Assembly: GCA_009617715.1 (NCBI GenBank)
Contig: VTFK01000570.1
Coordinates: 62,001 to 126,000, forward strand
Length of the DNA: 64,000 nucleotides
From: Plectrocnemia conspersa
Taxonomy: Eukaryota; Arthropoda; Insecta; Trichoptera; Polycentropodidae
Direction: 5' to 3'
Positions 47,601-61,180 of this stretch are shown here, one piece after another (the stretch's first letter is position 1; each line of letters opens with the position of its first letter). Under the pieces are notes generated by a model, which was not told the DNA's origin, did not search any database, and saw only the letters and a program-made list of their open reading frames with translations. A program made the position numbers and the translations under genes.

Positions 47601-49118
47601 GCAGGCCACGTGGGCGGTAAGGGGTTTATCTCTCTCTCTGGCGAGAGTTAGGGCGTTTTAACGTTTTTAATGGGGTGAAAATTTCTTATCTGATGTGTCA
47701 GACAGACGCGCCCTCCCAGCTCGTAATGAAATACTTTATTTATGAACTGCCCTTTTTAATGGGTCACAATGTGGCCGTCTGAACCATCAGGATGCAGCTG
47801 TCGGCTTAGTTCATGCGATGCAAAATTCTGTGGCAAAGTTGCATAATGAACATGGAACGTCTGAGGGAAGGGTATCAAGAAGAATAACTTTTTTGTAGGT
47901 GGGTCTCTCCCATATTTACCATAATTTAAAGCGGAGTAGTAATATTTAATATTATGCACTACGCTTATGCACTTGTAATAATATATAGAAAGGCAGTAAA
48001 AAACTGAAACGAGCTTACACATTGCTATAAAAAAACAATGCTGCATAAATAAACTATAAATCAATGCCTTTATCATTTAAATTTATAAATGCTCATTTAA
48101 AAACAGATAAAGGTTTGTGATTATTGTTATCAATATTTTTTCACAGTATCATGAATCATAAAAAACAGGAGGAATAATATATAATATTCGAGTGATTGAC
48201 GTGGGATATTATAGATGGTTTATTTTCAAAAAAGATCAAGACATCCGTCCACATTGGTAAAAAGCTGCCAACATGATATAGTTGAGAATTCTAAACTATT
48301 TAAAAAAATACATTAACACTAAAAGTGATAAACATCGATGGAAAAATTTGCTGAGTGTCTCGCACGATATTTCCATTCTGTTATCAAGGAATCTTTTCCG
48401 CATTTCAATAAGTTTTTTCTTGTTCTTTTACTTGCTCTTTAGTATCAACCATCAAGGTAATCAAGCGCTTAAATCATACGCATGTCCTAATAAAATTAAA
48501 GACAGGACATTTTTTGGGACTGATTCAGTTTTAGATTTTTGAAAATGAACTTGAAAATTTAACAGAAAATTATTTCAAGATATATGTTTATTAATATAAC
48601 TAATTTGTTCTATTAAATGAATTTTTGTGCATTTATTTAAGAAAAATCTGATTTTTTTAGAAAATAATTTGTTCAACATTAATGCACAAACAATTATTTT
48701 AATGGAACAATTATTTTATATATTGATTGTTTAAATTGTCTAATTGGAAACAAACAAATTTCACCCATTATTTCACCATTTCCTGATTTTTTAAAATGCA
48801 CAAATTTCACCAATATATAAATGGTGACAAATTATGCACTAATTACTTAAATTAAATCGCAGTCAGCTCTTGCCAAATTAATAAGAAAAAAATATCTATA
48901 GATATGTTTCTAATTAGTTTTCATAAGTTTTGCTAGGCCAACAACATACTCTCTACGTTCATGGACTTATACTTCACCAAAACAGTGTTAACTCGATGTA
49001 GATAATAGTAAAAATAAGGTAAAACATCAGTTGCTTAAATAATCTAACTCATTTATCATGTGGGAGTTCAAAAAAATGAAAACAAGTCTCGAAAGTCAGT
49101 CCACAAACAAAGTCTAAC
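44661..49118. other. no gene recognised; GC-rich islands at 44860-45290 and 47400-47740
   Basis: Both islands look like possible conserved noncoding DNA. At 45547-45904 three frames of 73-88 codons overlap on both strands, and none is recognisable (the minus frame 45638-45904 has a CIVC pair). A plus frame at 48282-48542 starts in AT-rich sequence and is not supported. A cluster of imperfect palindromes built on catatagc / gctatatg lies at 47119-47172. Confidence 0.45.
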
Positions 49119-49132
49119 AACAATGGAAGAGA

Positions 49133-49819
49133 TTTACGGTCTAAAGGGCTTGCCGCCATTTCAGCTCTGAGACCCATTTTTAACAGAAAAAGCGCGTTGA
49201 CGATTAAAAACAAAATTTTACTATATAAACAATTAATACGACCGATATTAACATACGCTTGCCCAGTGTGGAGTAATACGTGTAAAAATAATTTTAATAA
49301 GTTACAAGTAATTCAAAATAAAGCTGTAAAAATAATTTATAACACCCCATATTATACTAATTTAAAGAAACTCCACACTCGATATTCTATACCTACAATT
49401 AAAAATCACATTATTACTAATACGATTAATTATTACAAAAATATCTCGCGTGAACATAATAATAAATTAATTGCAAAATTGGTAACTATGACAAAGTCAC
49501 ACTAAATTTCAAGTATAAACATAAAATGCCTAAGCACATAATGCTTTGATAGCAAATCTGTAACCACGACTACAATAGCCCCAGTTCGTAAGTGTTATTT
49601 TTAATTATGTATCTTATATTTTATTTATTTTATTTTCTTTTTCTTATTGTATAAAGGTTTTAGTATTTTCTCCTTAAATTTTACTTATTAAATATTGCAT
49701 ATTGTTGCCTCTATTTTTATTTAAACTATTGTAATTTCGCTTGTAAACATGATAATGGCTAAAAGCCAGTAACATGTAACTTATAACTTGTATAAAACTA
49801 AATTATTTTTGAAATAAAC

Positions 49820-49851
<32 letters not shown>
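49133..49851 (+). mobile_element. strongly 5'-truncated Jockey-like element with TSD
   Basis: Flanked by caatggaagaga (49121-49132 and 49854-49865; up to 14 bp if leading A bases are counted). The ORF2 tail is open from the left junction: LRSKGLAAISALRPIFNRKS, LIRPILTYACPVWSN, NFNKLQVIQNKAVKIIY. A frameshift lies near 49484 and the end HKMPKHIML stops at 49547-49549. It ends with a poly(A) of roughly 29 bases. It is a sister subfamily of the element at 2161-4239, with related protein but a different 3' UTR. Confidence 0.92.
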
Positions 49852-49854
<3 letters not shown>

Positions 49855-49865
49855 AATGGAAGAGA

Positions 49866-52800
49866 GATTTTGTAACCAAAAAATGTATTAATAATTAAAA
49901 ATATTTTACGGAAAATCTAAAAGCACATCCGTCCCGAGACATTGATCACTTAAAAGTACTGCTAAAAAACATTTTTGTTTGGAAAGGATGCGCGATAAGA
50001 TATACGCTTTACAAATGCGTGAGATAATTGTTTTTCCACCCTTGTTGAATGCCCCAAAGGCATTTTTTTCATAATCGTTTCATGGATGTGCTGTTTCAAT
50101 TTAGAATTATAAAAATATGATACTTGATAACAGAGGTGAAAGAAACGATGAGATATGACATCGAGTTACAGAAAAAGACATATCAATATGATGATACTGC
50201 TTAGCATCATCACAATAACACATCACAACAGATATAAGCTGCGCCGCCTTATCACAGCCGATAATAATTCAACTTGACACTCCAACGAAAACCATCATTT
50301 TAACTTCACCGCATAATAGTGGGATTTAAATGTCTCTATATATGTGATAATTTATATATGTTTACAAAACAAACTGTTATTAGTTTTTTTGGGCTAATTT
50401 ATGCTGCAAAGTCATACACTTTCAGCCTCATAGTTATTATCCGTTCTTATATCACAAGATTTTTTTAGGAGCGCTAGGATAAGATATGTTATCTACATAT
50501 ATATTATGAATAAACTACATTTAATTTTTTTTTGAATAGGAATTTTAATGATTAGTTACGCTTACTACAATATTATTGGTTTATGTATAATTTGAGTCAC
50601 GTGATTAATAAATGCCAACCAGGAAGTTTATAAATATATATATAATAATTTTTTTATAGCGAAATACATCATCCACAATTGAAACATTTTTAACTCACGG
50701 CCACCACACTAACGCAATAACCGTACGTTAAGCAAAGAAACAAATAGAACTATTGCACTGTTTCAGCCGGGGGCAAATTGTCAACCGCTCTGAAACAAAG
50801 TTACTCTGGTGTGAGACACATTTTCAACGACAGATAAAGTGTGCTGAAATGTCAACAACGTGCTCCGAAACACACTATTACCTCACTTTTTCATAGTATT
50901 GTCAAGAAGTCAAGTTGATATGCAGCAAACATTAGTAATATATTATTTTAAATATAATCAAATGTTCAAAATATTAAAAGCATCGTTTAAATAAACTGTC
51001 ATCGAAAAAAAAGCAGTGAAAAATAGTATAACAGTTTAAACCGGACTAACCTTTTCTATGTTACATTTAAATGTAATTTTGAAAGACACTGAAAGAAGAA
51101 CACAAAAGATGAAACAATCTTAAATTATATAAAATCATATTATACGATAAGGCTTTCATCACAATGATCAGATAAATCAATCAATAATTAAAATAAAATC
51201 GAGCTTGGTTGTGTCTAGTGACATTTATTGATTTTAAACTGTAGTAATTGTATAGAATTAGCAAATTAGATACCAGTAATTTTCAGACTTTGACTCAAGT
51301 CTGTTGTGTCACTATTAACTTGTTGGTGTTGATTATTTCTACACTGTTATAATGCATTAGGTTAACGCTTGTCATGTTTAAAGTAAATATTTACTATTAA
51401 TAAATAAAATATTTATTATGATTATTTCTATTATTATTTAATATATTTATTGTATAAGTTTAGATATAAATAACATTACTATGCAGCCTTTGGCCTTTTG
51501 AATTATTCTTGGATTATGTGCGATTAAAAAAAGAGAGCATAAAGGTTGTCATTACTCTGAGCTGCAGGTGCTCTTAAAAAGCCATCAGCTCTTAAATATA
51601 CATATAAAACGAGTTAAAAACCATTTTTTTCACCCGAAATTCATTCATGGCGTCATAAAGGACGGTTAGCCCGTGTCCTTTAACTAAACTTGCTCCAACG
51701 AATTTAAATTCATTCTCTATTTACATATTCTTTGCCGAAAAATAAATATATAGGTGAAAAGATGCGTATTTTTACGAAAATAATTAGCAAATTTAGTATG
51801 AGATTTATCTATTTTTCTTCTCACGAGTATTTTCTCTCGCTTTTGATTCATAAACAAGTTAATGATTGAAGACAGGAAAGGTTAAGCAAATAATCGGGAT
51901 CAAAAAGTTCGGCCGTCTCCGGTCCAGCGAAGGTAAAACAAAATTTGATTATCATCTCCTTTCTTTCATTTTGCTACTTAGAACAATATTTTTTTTGTAA
52001 ACGAGCTTATGTGTTTTTATATGAAACTATTTTAGTTTGACAAACAAATACAACGAAAACATTGAGAATGATAGTATATATATATTATAGATTTTCATTA
52101 AATAATTAAAAAATGTTTTCCAAGCAAATTAAAAATAATTTAGAGGCTTTGAAGTATAAGACATTGTGAAGACAAAGAAAACAAAATAGGAAATTTCAGA
52201 TAATTATTTATCGACATAAAAAAAACAGTCCTGTTTTATTCAGTGATTGAGATGTACCTATCGCTTAAATTACGGTAATTAATAAAGCTCCTCAATGTGT
52301 GTTAAAGACACAACAATGTATTTTGCATGCTTTGCTGCTATAAAGATTTAATAAGTCTATTCGCATAATAAATAAAAATCTAATTTTAGCTTTATACTTT
52401 GTGTTTATATTTTTATTGTTTTATTACCTTAACAATTATTGATAGAATATTTTTTATAAATAAAAATAGCTACTATAATGCAGAGTAATTCTTTACAAAT
52501 AATACTTTGTTTGTGAATAAGAGGTATTATTATATTTATTGGAGTAAATAGCGAAATATAAATGTTGCTACCAGTCTAACATTAACAAAAGTGCTTCGAT
52601 CTGTAAAAAAAAGGATCGTGAAGAAATTCATCAAAGTGATAATTTCGAACCACAATCCATAAGGAGTATTTACATATTACATTAATTAGCAAAATTCATA
52701 ATAGATTTATCTCCCTTATCTTAAAATAATAAAATTTATTTCTAGAATATATGTGCGTCGCAGACAACAATTGGATGTTTATTTTGTCAATCTAGCGACC

Positions 52801-54771
52801 TATATGTTCGATTTTATCTGCCGTCTGAGACTTAGCTGCGATAGGCACGCCTCAATTCAAGTGTCGAATGAAATTGTCGCAGGATAAGTCGCACGGGAGA
52901 CATCCTGTCACACGTCCTCGTTGATCACCTAGGAGACACACCGGTGTGTCTCGGGGATTTAGACACTTAGCGGACTTTTCATAACAACCAGAAAACACTG
53001 ATATACTCGAACGTTGGTTGCGGGAAAGGCTTCAGACTAACACTGGTATTGGGAGAAAGGTTATTTTGACAATGCTGAAGAAAAATATTAACTTATACTT
53101 TGCTATTGGAGTAATGTTATCTAATAATGTATGTCTTAAAAGACGACGACACACAATGGATATATAATTAAAAAAACTCATATAAATAAGTAATCACAAT
53201 ATTTACTTTTGCATAAAATACGCGTTGATGTTAATATATTTTAAATTTGCAAATTATTTTACTACTTGATATTGATAATATAAATCTATAGAAAATAAAT
53301 TTATATTAGTATTTAAAGTCAATTAATAATATTATTGAATTATCAAAATAAAAATAATGTAATATTAATTTAAATATGACAACTAAATTTTATAAAAAAT
53401 AGACCTGAAGAATTGTCTTTCAGACAAAGAGAAGACAGCTGTGTTAATAAATTTTGTAATGTTAATTTTTTCAACATTTACGTATTATAAACTTTGTTTA
53501 AAAAGTACATATTTTATTAATCTCACTTAATAGATCGCAATAGTTTACTTTTTCGGATCTTTATATTGAGTTGTATTATATATATTTATAAATAAAATGT
53601 GCTTAAAATCTAATATGAAACAATAGTTATATCTGCTTTTTATTTGTTTTTTTTTTAATTAAAAAGCTACCAACATTTTTTGATGTATTGACAAAACCGG
53701 AAAAATTTATTTATGATCTTGCTGTCACTTCTGTTTTATTCAAAATAAGAAGAATTTACTCATGCTATTAAATCACAAAAAGACCAGTTTAACTTGCTAT
53801 AAAGCGTTTTGACAAAAAAATGGATTTCTTCATTAAAATGAGACACCACCTTGAGAAACCTGTTACCAGCCTTAGTTATAAAGTAAGCGCCATAACCAAG
53901 AAAAAAATTAAAATATATGTCGCCTTGAAAAAGATAACGCATACATTCAAAATTGCCTTTAAAATAGCTGTTTCTAATCTGCTCCATCAGCCAACATCAT
54001 GGTCATCCCATCAAAACAAAACCTCCCATGGACATAAAAACAGGAACGCGGACAATGAAAATCCACAAACACGCACTTCAGAGTTCATGCATTAGATTTT
54101 AAGGAGCTCTTTAGTTTGAAATTTGATAAAAAAAACCGACCCAATTTCAGACTGGTAAAGATCGCCAAATCTGCCGCTTCTCTCTTTGCATCCATTAGTA
54201 CACACCAATATCTAGAATTGAGTGGTCAATACTCACTGAAAACGCATGGAGACTACTGCTACTACTTAATTGTTGCATAACAATTAACACTTCACAAAAA
54301 TAAATACCTCTGACTTGATGGTCAAGAAGCAAAAAATGTATTTCCGTTTAGCAATTAGTATTTTATTAATACTCCCTAAATTATTTTGTGTTAATTTTTA
54401 ATGGAAAGTTTTTGTAATAGCACAGAAATATTATAAACTCCAAATTTGCTTAGCTATTAAAAATTATAGCTAGCTAGATATATACACCTATAAACAGCTG
54501 ATGAAAAGCATATAAATTGTACTTTATAATTAAAGAAAACAGAAATTATTGAGACAGATACACATATAAATTTTAATTAGCAATATAAAACTTTTTATAA
54601 TAGAATCCATCATCCAAATAAGTATTTCAAATCAACTTAAAAAATAATTACTATTTTTAAAATACACGTACAACTTCTAACTAATTTCAAAGACTATATA
54701 ATTATTAAAAACGAAAGAGCAAACGACCACAAGCAACATATTGGCTATAGATTAGTGGTATGAATCGATGA
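49866..54771. other. no gene recognised; islands and one palindrome
   Basis: GC-richer patches lie at 50690-50880, 51650-51930 and 52760-53010. The last contains a perfect 20-bp palindrome at 52933-52952 (gagacacacc and its reverse complement). Overlapping frames on opposite strands at 53760-54095 are not recognisable. Confidence 0.45.
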
Positions 54772-54779
54772 CTAATACC

Positions 54780-55896
54780 TAGGGTCTCCAATTCGAGTAA
54801 TCGAGTACTCGATACTTGAGTATTTTTGTCTATTTTTTAAGTACTTGATAATCGAGTATTTTGAAAATTACTCGATTAATACTCGAAATTAAAATTTTTT
54901 TAAATATTTCAGAAACAAAAATAACTTTAACTCGGTCCGGTAAAAGTTAACGTCTTGCTTTTATTTGGCGTTTATGCCCGAAGTACCGAGTTAGAGCGGT
55001 TACTATCAGGTATAATTTTTTCATAGTTCCATAGTTGCATAGTTCCGGTCGTCGGCTATGTTAGTGGGTACGACGGAGAAATTTCTTTTGTGTTTTCTGT
55101 TCGACAGTCCCGACTTATCTAATTTATGGCAATGAACAATATGAAATACCAACAAAATTTTTTTTAGGTTTTATGACTATGCAGTTGTAGCGTAAAGTGT
55201 TGTAAATTGTTTATACTGATCCCTCAGCTTAAAATATAAATCAAAACAATTGTGTGTTTTAAAGGCATTTAAAGTAAAGTCAGTTCTTTGCGAACCGTTT
55301 AGCTCTAGAGTGAAAGGGATTCACCCAAATACATCTTCGAAGGATATAGATTTAAATTCTTCGCATTAATCAGAAGGAGTAGAATATTGTATATTGTTAA
55401 GAAAAAAAATCTATTAAAAAAAAAGAATTACAAAATGCTATTTTGTCAATAGTCGAAGGAAATAAGAGAAAAGCAGAGAAGGGAATGAAAGAAGAGAACA
55501 TAAAAAGAGAGTTCAAAAAAAATTTTATATCTATAAAAGCGAACAGATATAAATTAGAAGCCTTATCCAACGCGTTAATGACAATAAGACCAACATCAAC
55601 AGCAACGGAAAGGGTTTTTTTTCCATAACAGGAATAATAAAACCAAAGGTTAGCAGTAATATTAAATTCGAGACACTTTTGCATTATTTTTTTTAAAAGT
55701 ATGTTCGTGAAGTTAAAATAATTGTAAAAATTAACATACTAAGTATTTTATTTATTTATTTATATGTGAACGAATTTGAATAATAGCTATTTTGGTACAT
55801 TTGGTAAATACTCGAAAGTACTCGAGTACTCGAGTATTTTAAAATTTTAATATTCGATACTCGAGTAGTTGATGGTTCGAGTAATTGGAGACTCTA
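54780..55896 (+). mobile_element. hAT element with iterated CTCGAGTA ends
   Basis: 1,117 bp between ctaatacc (54772-54779) and ctaatagc (55897-55904), an 8-bp TSD with one mismatch. The ends are inverted: tagggtctccaatt on the left, tagagtctccaatt on the right after reverse complementing. Both subterminal regions carry many copies of actcgagta and close variants. The interior holds GC-richer DNA and a fragment of a hAT transposase C-terminus, so the element is a deletion derivative. Confidence 0.87.
55443..55690 (+). pseudogene. hAT transposase C-terminal fragment
   Basis: The frame 55443-55628 ends LEALSNALMTIRPTSTATER then VFF. After a frameshift in a T-run it continues ITGIIKPKVSSNIKFETLL. 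This is the hAT dimerisation motif (xxIxPTSxxSERxFSxAGxxxTxxRSRLS). The catalytic domain is missing. Confidence 0.8.
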
Positions 55897-55904
55897 CTAA
55901 TAGC

Positions 55905-58900
55905 TAAAAGATATAGGGTTCGAATAATATATAAACCTGTGCGCTATAAAACCACTAGTCCTACATTATTAGCAGCATCAGTAATAAATATAAATAATAT
56001 TTTATTCTATAGTTAAAAATAAAGCTCTGTATTTTCGAAACTATTTACACAGTGTCTAAAATATAATTGTATTCCCAAATTCGAGAACAATACTACCATT
56101 ATAAAGCTAGTTTATGCATGGGATTCGCAGACAGACAAGTAAACTGCGGTTTCTATTATCCCTTATTTGCATTTAACTAATGTGTTAATGGCTATTTACT
56201 CGTTGCTGGTATTAATTGAGTTTCCCACCTGGCACCGGCGGCGTTTAAGACATTCTATCGAACGATCCGATCGTTTTAATACTAAAGGAATAGATGATTC
56301 GACTCCTAGGAGACGTTCCATTAAACTGTGAGCATTTGAGAGCTTAGCCAGATATCCTCTCAAACAATCGAAATTAAAGGCAATGTGAGATTTAATAGCA
56401 TTCTTAAAATAAATCAACAAATATGTACAAAATTGAATATATTTTTTTATATACCTTATTCCGTATTTTGAATAAAAAAAATATTTTTTTGTACTAAATT
56501 GTCTTGTAATTGTTCTTGTTTGTTATATTATAATATTTTTTTAAGAAATATTACAAAAGAGTTTTAAGTAAAACAATATAGCCGCTAAGGTATGAGTGTA
56601 TTATGGAGATAAGATAATCGAGATGCTTTATATTAAAATAGTTTATACAATATATTAAGCACGAACATTTTTCAATTTCGAAAAACGTATAATATACAAT
56701 ACATATAGGTATACTTTCATAGCATGTCATGTTTTTTTATTGGTTTATCTTATTTAATGTATTTAGATTCTGAGAAGTCGAATTCTGCGAAGGTATATAA
56801 AATAATAAAAGTAATTTTATTACTATACACTTCAATTATATTATAACTATAAACTTAAATTATATTGTATACAAAGCAAAACATTGGTTCCCATTATGCT
56901 TTATATGCCGAGTTCAAAGAATTGTAAATTTGCGGGAATATATTTTTGTTGAAATTCAATGAAAGTTTCATATGAAGTTTATTATAAATTCTACGCAATT
57001 TGTTTCTTATTTTGAGTCAAATGTGCTTTGGGGTATTGCATCATAAATGCTTCAGTTTTTCTCAGAGAAAATTGCAATTCTAAAGACGAAATATGTAAGT
57101 TCTTATTGAATATAATTATTGATTTATATATTTTAAATATTTATATTTTTAGAGTGCCATCTCGTCATACTTGCGCTAACGGATACAAAGATAATAAAGT
57201 AAGTATCTAAGCCTTTTAATAATACAATAAACCAGAATCTTTCTGTGGCTGACGTACCACAATAGCAAAAGCATAGTGATGCATTTTTTCAGTATATAGT
57301 AACCGACACCCGTTAACGTGACAAACAGCCATAGTGACAAAGAGACAGTGTCAATAAGACACAATGGACTTGCCGTTTGCACACCGACATGTGTGATGTC
57401 AACACTAGTGCTGCAAGCCGCTGACACTCAACTGATCTCATTATGCCTTAAATCCCATACTCTTGTTTGGAGGATTTTTATGAATCTATATGTAGAATGT
57501 AAAACTGTGAGAGCACTAAGATTATTCTCTTTTCTACTACAAAAATAATAAAAAATATTTTTTAATTTTCTTGTCAACTTAATTTTATGTTTATTAATAT
57601 TAGCTTTTCCGGTTTGAGATTTTGATCTAGTTAGTTAGCTTTAGATTTTAAAATAATGATACTGAGTAAAGCTGTACAGCACTATTTTTGCTACAAATAT
57701 ATTATGTATATGTAATAAAGTGTAACTTTATTATCTCCTATAGGATATATTTTTATAAAATCAATTAATATCTTAAATGTTATCACAACGTTATTATTTT
57801 TGTTGTAGAGAAACAATTATAAAACATTTCAAATGGATTTTGAATGTTCTATTACAATTTACAACACAGAAAAGAACATACAATTAAATTTTTGTAGTTC
57901 ATATTTTATTTTTGTATTATTTTGCGATCATATTTTTTTTAGAATATAAAATAAATTAGTTACAAAATATGTTTTTGTATGTATATTTTCTAATTAATTT
58001 TAATAGTTCACATGTAAATACTTTTTAATTAGTGGTATTTTAATTTAATCTATATACTTCTCGAGAAATTAGAATTCTCATTTTCATTTTTGATTGCCTC
58101 AACAATTTTTTGAGAAATTTTAATAAATAAAAATATTTGTGTCATATATCATATATGTAAATATCATAATTTAGTAAATTACTGTTAGTATATTTATACA
58201 TGAAAAATATTTATACTGCTTTTGTGAATTAATAAGTGTATATAAGTGGAAACGTAAGGAAAAATAAGCTCGTATATAAGTGGAAATGTTTTTTTCATTT
58301 TGTGTCGACGTTGGTTTAATCAACACAAAGCCTCAAACAAACAATATAAATTGTTCATCCCTATGCTCATCGATTCAAATATTTTTAAGTATTTTTTTAT
58401 TAGTCAGTAAGATATTGGTTTTCTTAGATTACTCTTTTTAAGACTGTAATATACTATTTTTTTGTCCTATAATTTATATATTCTAATGCTTTTATGAACT
58501 TGACATTTAATCAATAGTCATTAAATAGCCTAAGAATATTTTTTCCCATTCTACAGATTTCTGCTTAAGTATTATTTTTTGACAGGTAAAAAATCCTGGA
58601 TTATAGAAATATTTAATTAATGATATTATTATTGTCTCTTTGCTTGTTTATTCTTCTTGTTATTGCTATTAAAAATTTTCAGATTAGCTCTAAATCAAAT
58701 CAATGTTTTTAAATGGTTTTGTATTATTATGAGAAATTAATTTAAAAAAAAACATGGAGAAATGAACCTGTATTTAAATTATATAATTAGGCTTAATATA
58801 ATGATACTTTAAGTATTTTATTAAATTAACCTAACATACGTGCAAATTACTATTGATAAATAAAGAACAAACCTGAATAAGATCATAATTATTTATAATG

Positions 58901-60440
58901 GACGCGAATAACTTTGATTGATTACAGTGCATCGAGCTACAAAGAAATTTCGAGCTTCCGTATTACCTGAATCGTTGAAACAATTATCAAAAAGAGCTGT
59001 TACTACATTTTTTATATTTCGAACAAGATAAGGATAGAAACAAAGTTCAAGTTCACCGACAGGCAAATTTTATGACCACAAACAGTTTGCAACTGTTTAT
59101 TTTTATCTGATTTAAAATTGATTTAAACACTTTTTTGCCATTTAAATACTTCCAAAAAAAGGCTTTCAAAAAAAAGCATACATATTTTATGGATCTGGCA
59201 TGGACCCACTTTTTCTTATGCAAAGTCTCGAAAAACGTGGCGATCATAAAATATTAAAAAATATTCGTACAAGTTGTATTCTAATAAAAAAAACAACTAT
59301 GAAAATTCTCGAGAAATCAAAAATTTCTTAAAAACTGAGAATAATTGATTTGGCAGTTTTCTCGAGAAATTCTTGAGAAATAATTTCCAAAAAAATAAGT
59401 GTGAAGTATAAAAATAAATTTTCTACAATAATAAATCGCTATACCTTAATAATTAGTGTGCGATATTATCTATATTATTTTCCTTTTAAATATTATTGTA
59501 CAATATAATAAGTAAAATTCATTGCTCTACCGATTTGTCCATTAATTTAAATTGGTAATTTCTGCAAAAGTATTCAATTACAAAAACGATTTTCACCAGT
59601 TGACAAATTTCCCTCGGAGACACCGAAACAACGTATAAATATTCAAAAGATCTCTCTCGTATCATTTACACGTTGTTTATATTTGTTTTATCAAAGCTTC
59701 GTTAATTTGCCGCTTCAAGGGTTGTAAATATATAGGTTGGAAGGGCGTTTTTTAACGCGAACTTTCCTTTTTAGGAGAAAAAAAATGCGCATAATCTTAT
59801 CCCAAAGCCAGGGGTTTGTCCGTCAGAGATTGATTTTGAGTATATATCCATTCTGAATTGTTTATGAAAATTGGGGTGTACATATTTTGACAAGCGCTTT
59901 CCAAGTACATAAGAAACTGTGAATGTTGCGAAGGGTCGTGGGAAAGCGGAAATCAAAACGCGGCAAGCAAGCAGGAAATTGGGTGAACAGGTCAATTGTT
60001 TTTCTTTTTATTTTGAGCCAACCTTCCCGGCACATACTTGCTCTTGTTTTTTTCAACTCCAATTCCTTTCAACCCTTAAGTGAAAGGGAGGATTTTTGTT
60101 CGGCGGATGTAGCGATCAGGTTCTATTATTATTTTAGAAAATTACTTCATATATTTTTTTCGACCCTAAAAATCCGTTATTGGATATATAGTCTTACATA
60201 TCTTGTAAATATATATGTAAAGCTTAAAAGCCTATTGCTAATACGGAATAAGAACATTTATTTATTTAAATAAAATAATGACCATCGTGACCAAACCGGT
60301 TACCTTAATGATTCACAATGGGCAGAAAATAATACATACTACTATTAAAATACAAAAAAAATAGAATAGTAAGAAAAAAATACAAAAATACACAGTAAGA
60401 ATTAAAATATCATAAAATATTAAAATTAAATAATTTTATC
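55905..60440. other. no gene recognised; GC-richer patches
   Basis: GC-richer patches lie at 56180-56360, 57240-57450 and 59580-60130. Each has frames of 60-116 codons on one or both strands (for example plus 59923-60273), none resembling a known family. The remainder is AT-rich. Confidence 0.45.
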
Positions 60441-60445
60441 TAGAC

Positions 60446-61180
60446 CAGCTCCTCGTAGCTGACATGTATAAGTTGAATGTGCAATGGCAGCATATTAAGG
60501 AGTTGAATGGCGACATTCATTGGCGAGTCTGCTAGTGCAAAATTTTATAGGCTTTATTAGGAATAAAGCCTATAAAATTGTAATTACCGAGAGTTTTACA
60601 ATTAGGAAGTCGATTAATTATATTTTCTGGTTCATTAGTTATTACTAGGGCATTTTTTTTGCTAATTTTTAACATTAAATTTGTTTTTTAATTTTTATCG
60701 ACATTGCATTAATTTTGAAGACTCTCAGAAATGGCTTTAGCATTTTATTCACGGTGTAAACAAAATTTTGCTATAGTAAAATTATTGACGATATTTAGAT
60801 TTACAAAATGCCCTTGACTCTTAGTAAATTTATTATTTGTTCTACCTACTTATGAAGTCTCGTTTTTTTACTACTGTTTATCAAATACTTATATAAATAT
60901 AAACATTTAAAAAGTATCTAGTAACTTTTTGTATTGAATGTACATTTTATTTTTAAATTATGATTTATTGATAAATTATAATTTATGCTTTAAAATAAAT
61001 GCTAATGGCAAACAATTAAAAGTTAGCCCACTATTCTCTACAACTATTTTTATATTTATCTTTGATTCTAATATTTTTAAGTCTTAAGTGTATAATACAA
61101 ATTTAAAGTATTGTATATTATATTACTTACAAATAAAATAAATAAAAATAGCATAAGATTTTATCCTTGTGACACTCCAA
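60446..61180 (-). pseudogene. highly decayed RT remnant, minus strand
   Basis: At 61164-61178 the minus strand encodes GVSQG followed by a stop, then LMLFLFILFVSNI, resembling GVPQGxxLxPLLFxLFxND. Further left, frames give MSIKIKKQI, LAKKMP and, after shifts, NALVITNEPENIINRLPNCK with TLGNYNFIG, similar to the connection region of CR1/Jockey-type RTs. It may end near 60446 with LPLHIQLIHVSYEELV and a stop. Many stops. The call rests on short motifs. Confidence 0.42.
60541..60579. repeat. perfect 18-bp-arm palindrome
   Basis: aattttataggctttatt at 60541-60558 is exactly inverted at 60562-60579 around agg. It lies inside the decayed RT and may have arisen from a local inverted duplication. Confidence 0.9.
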
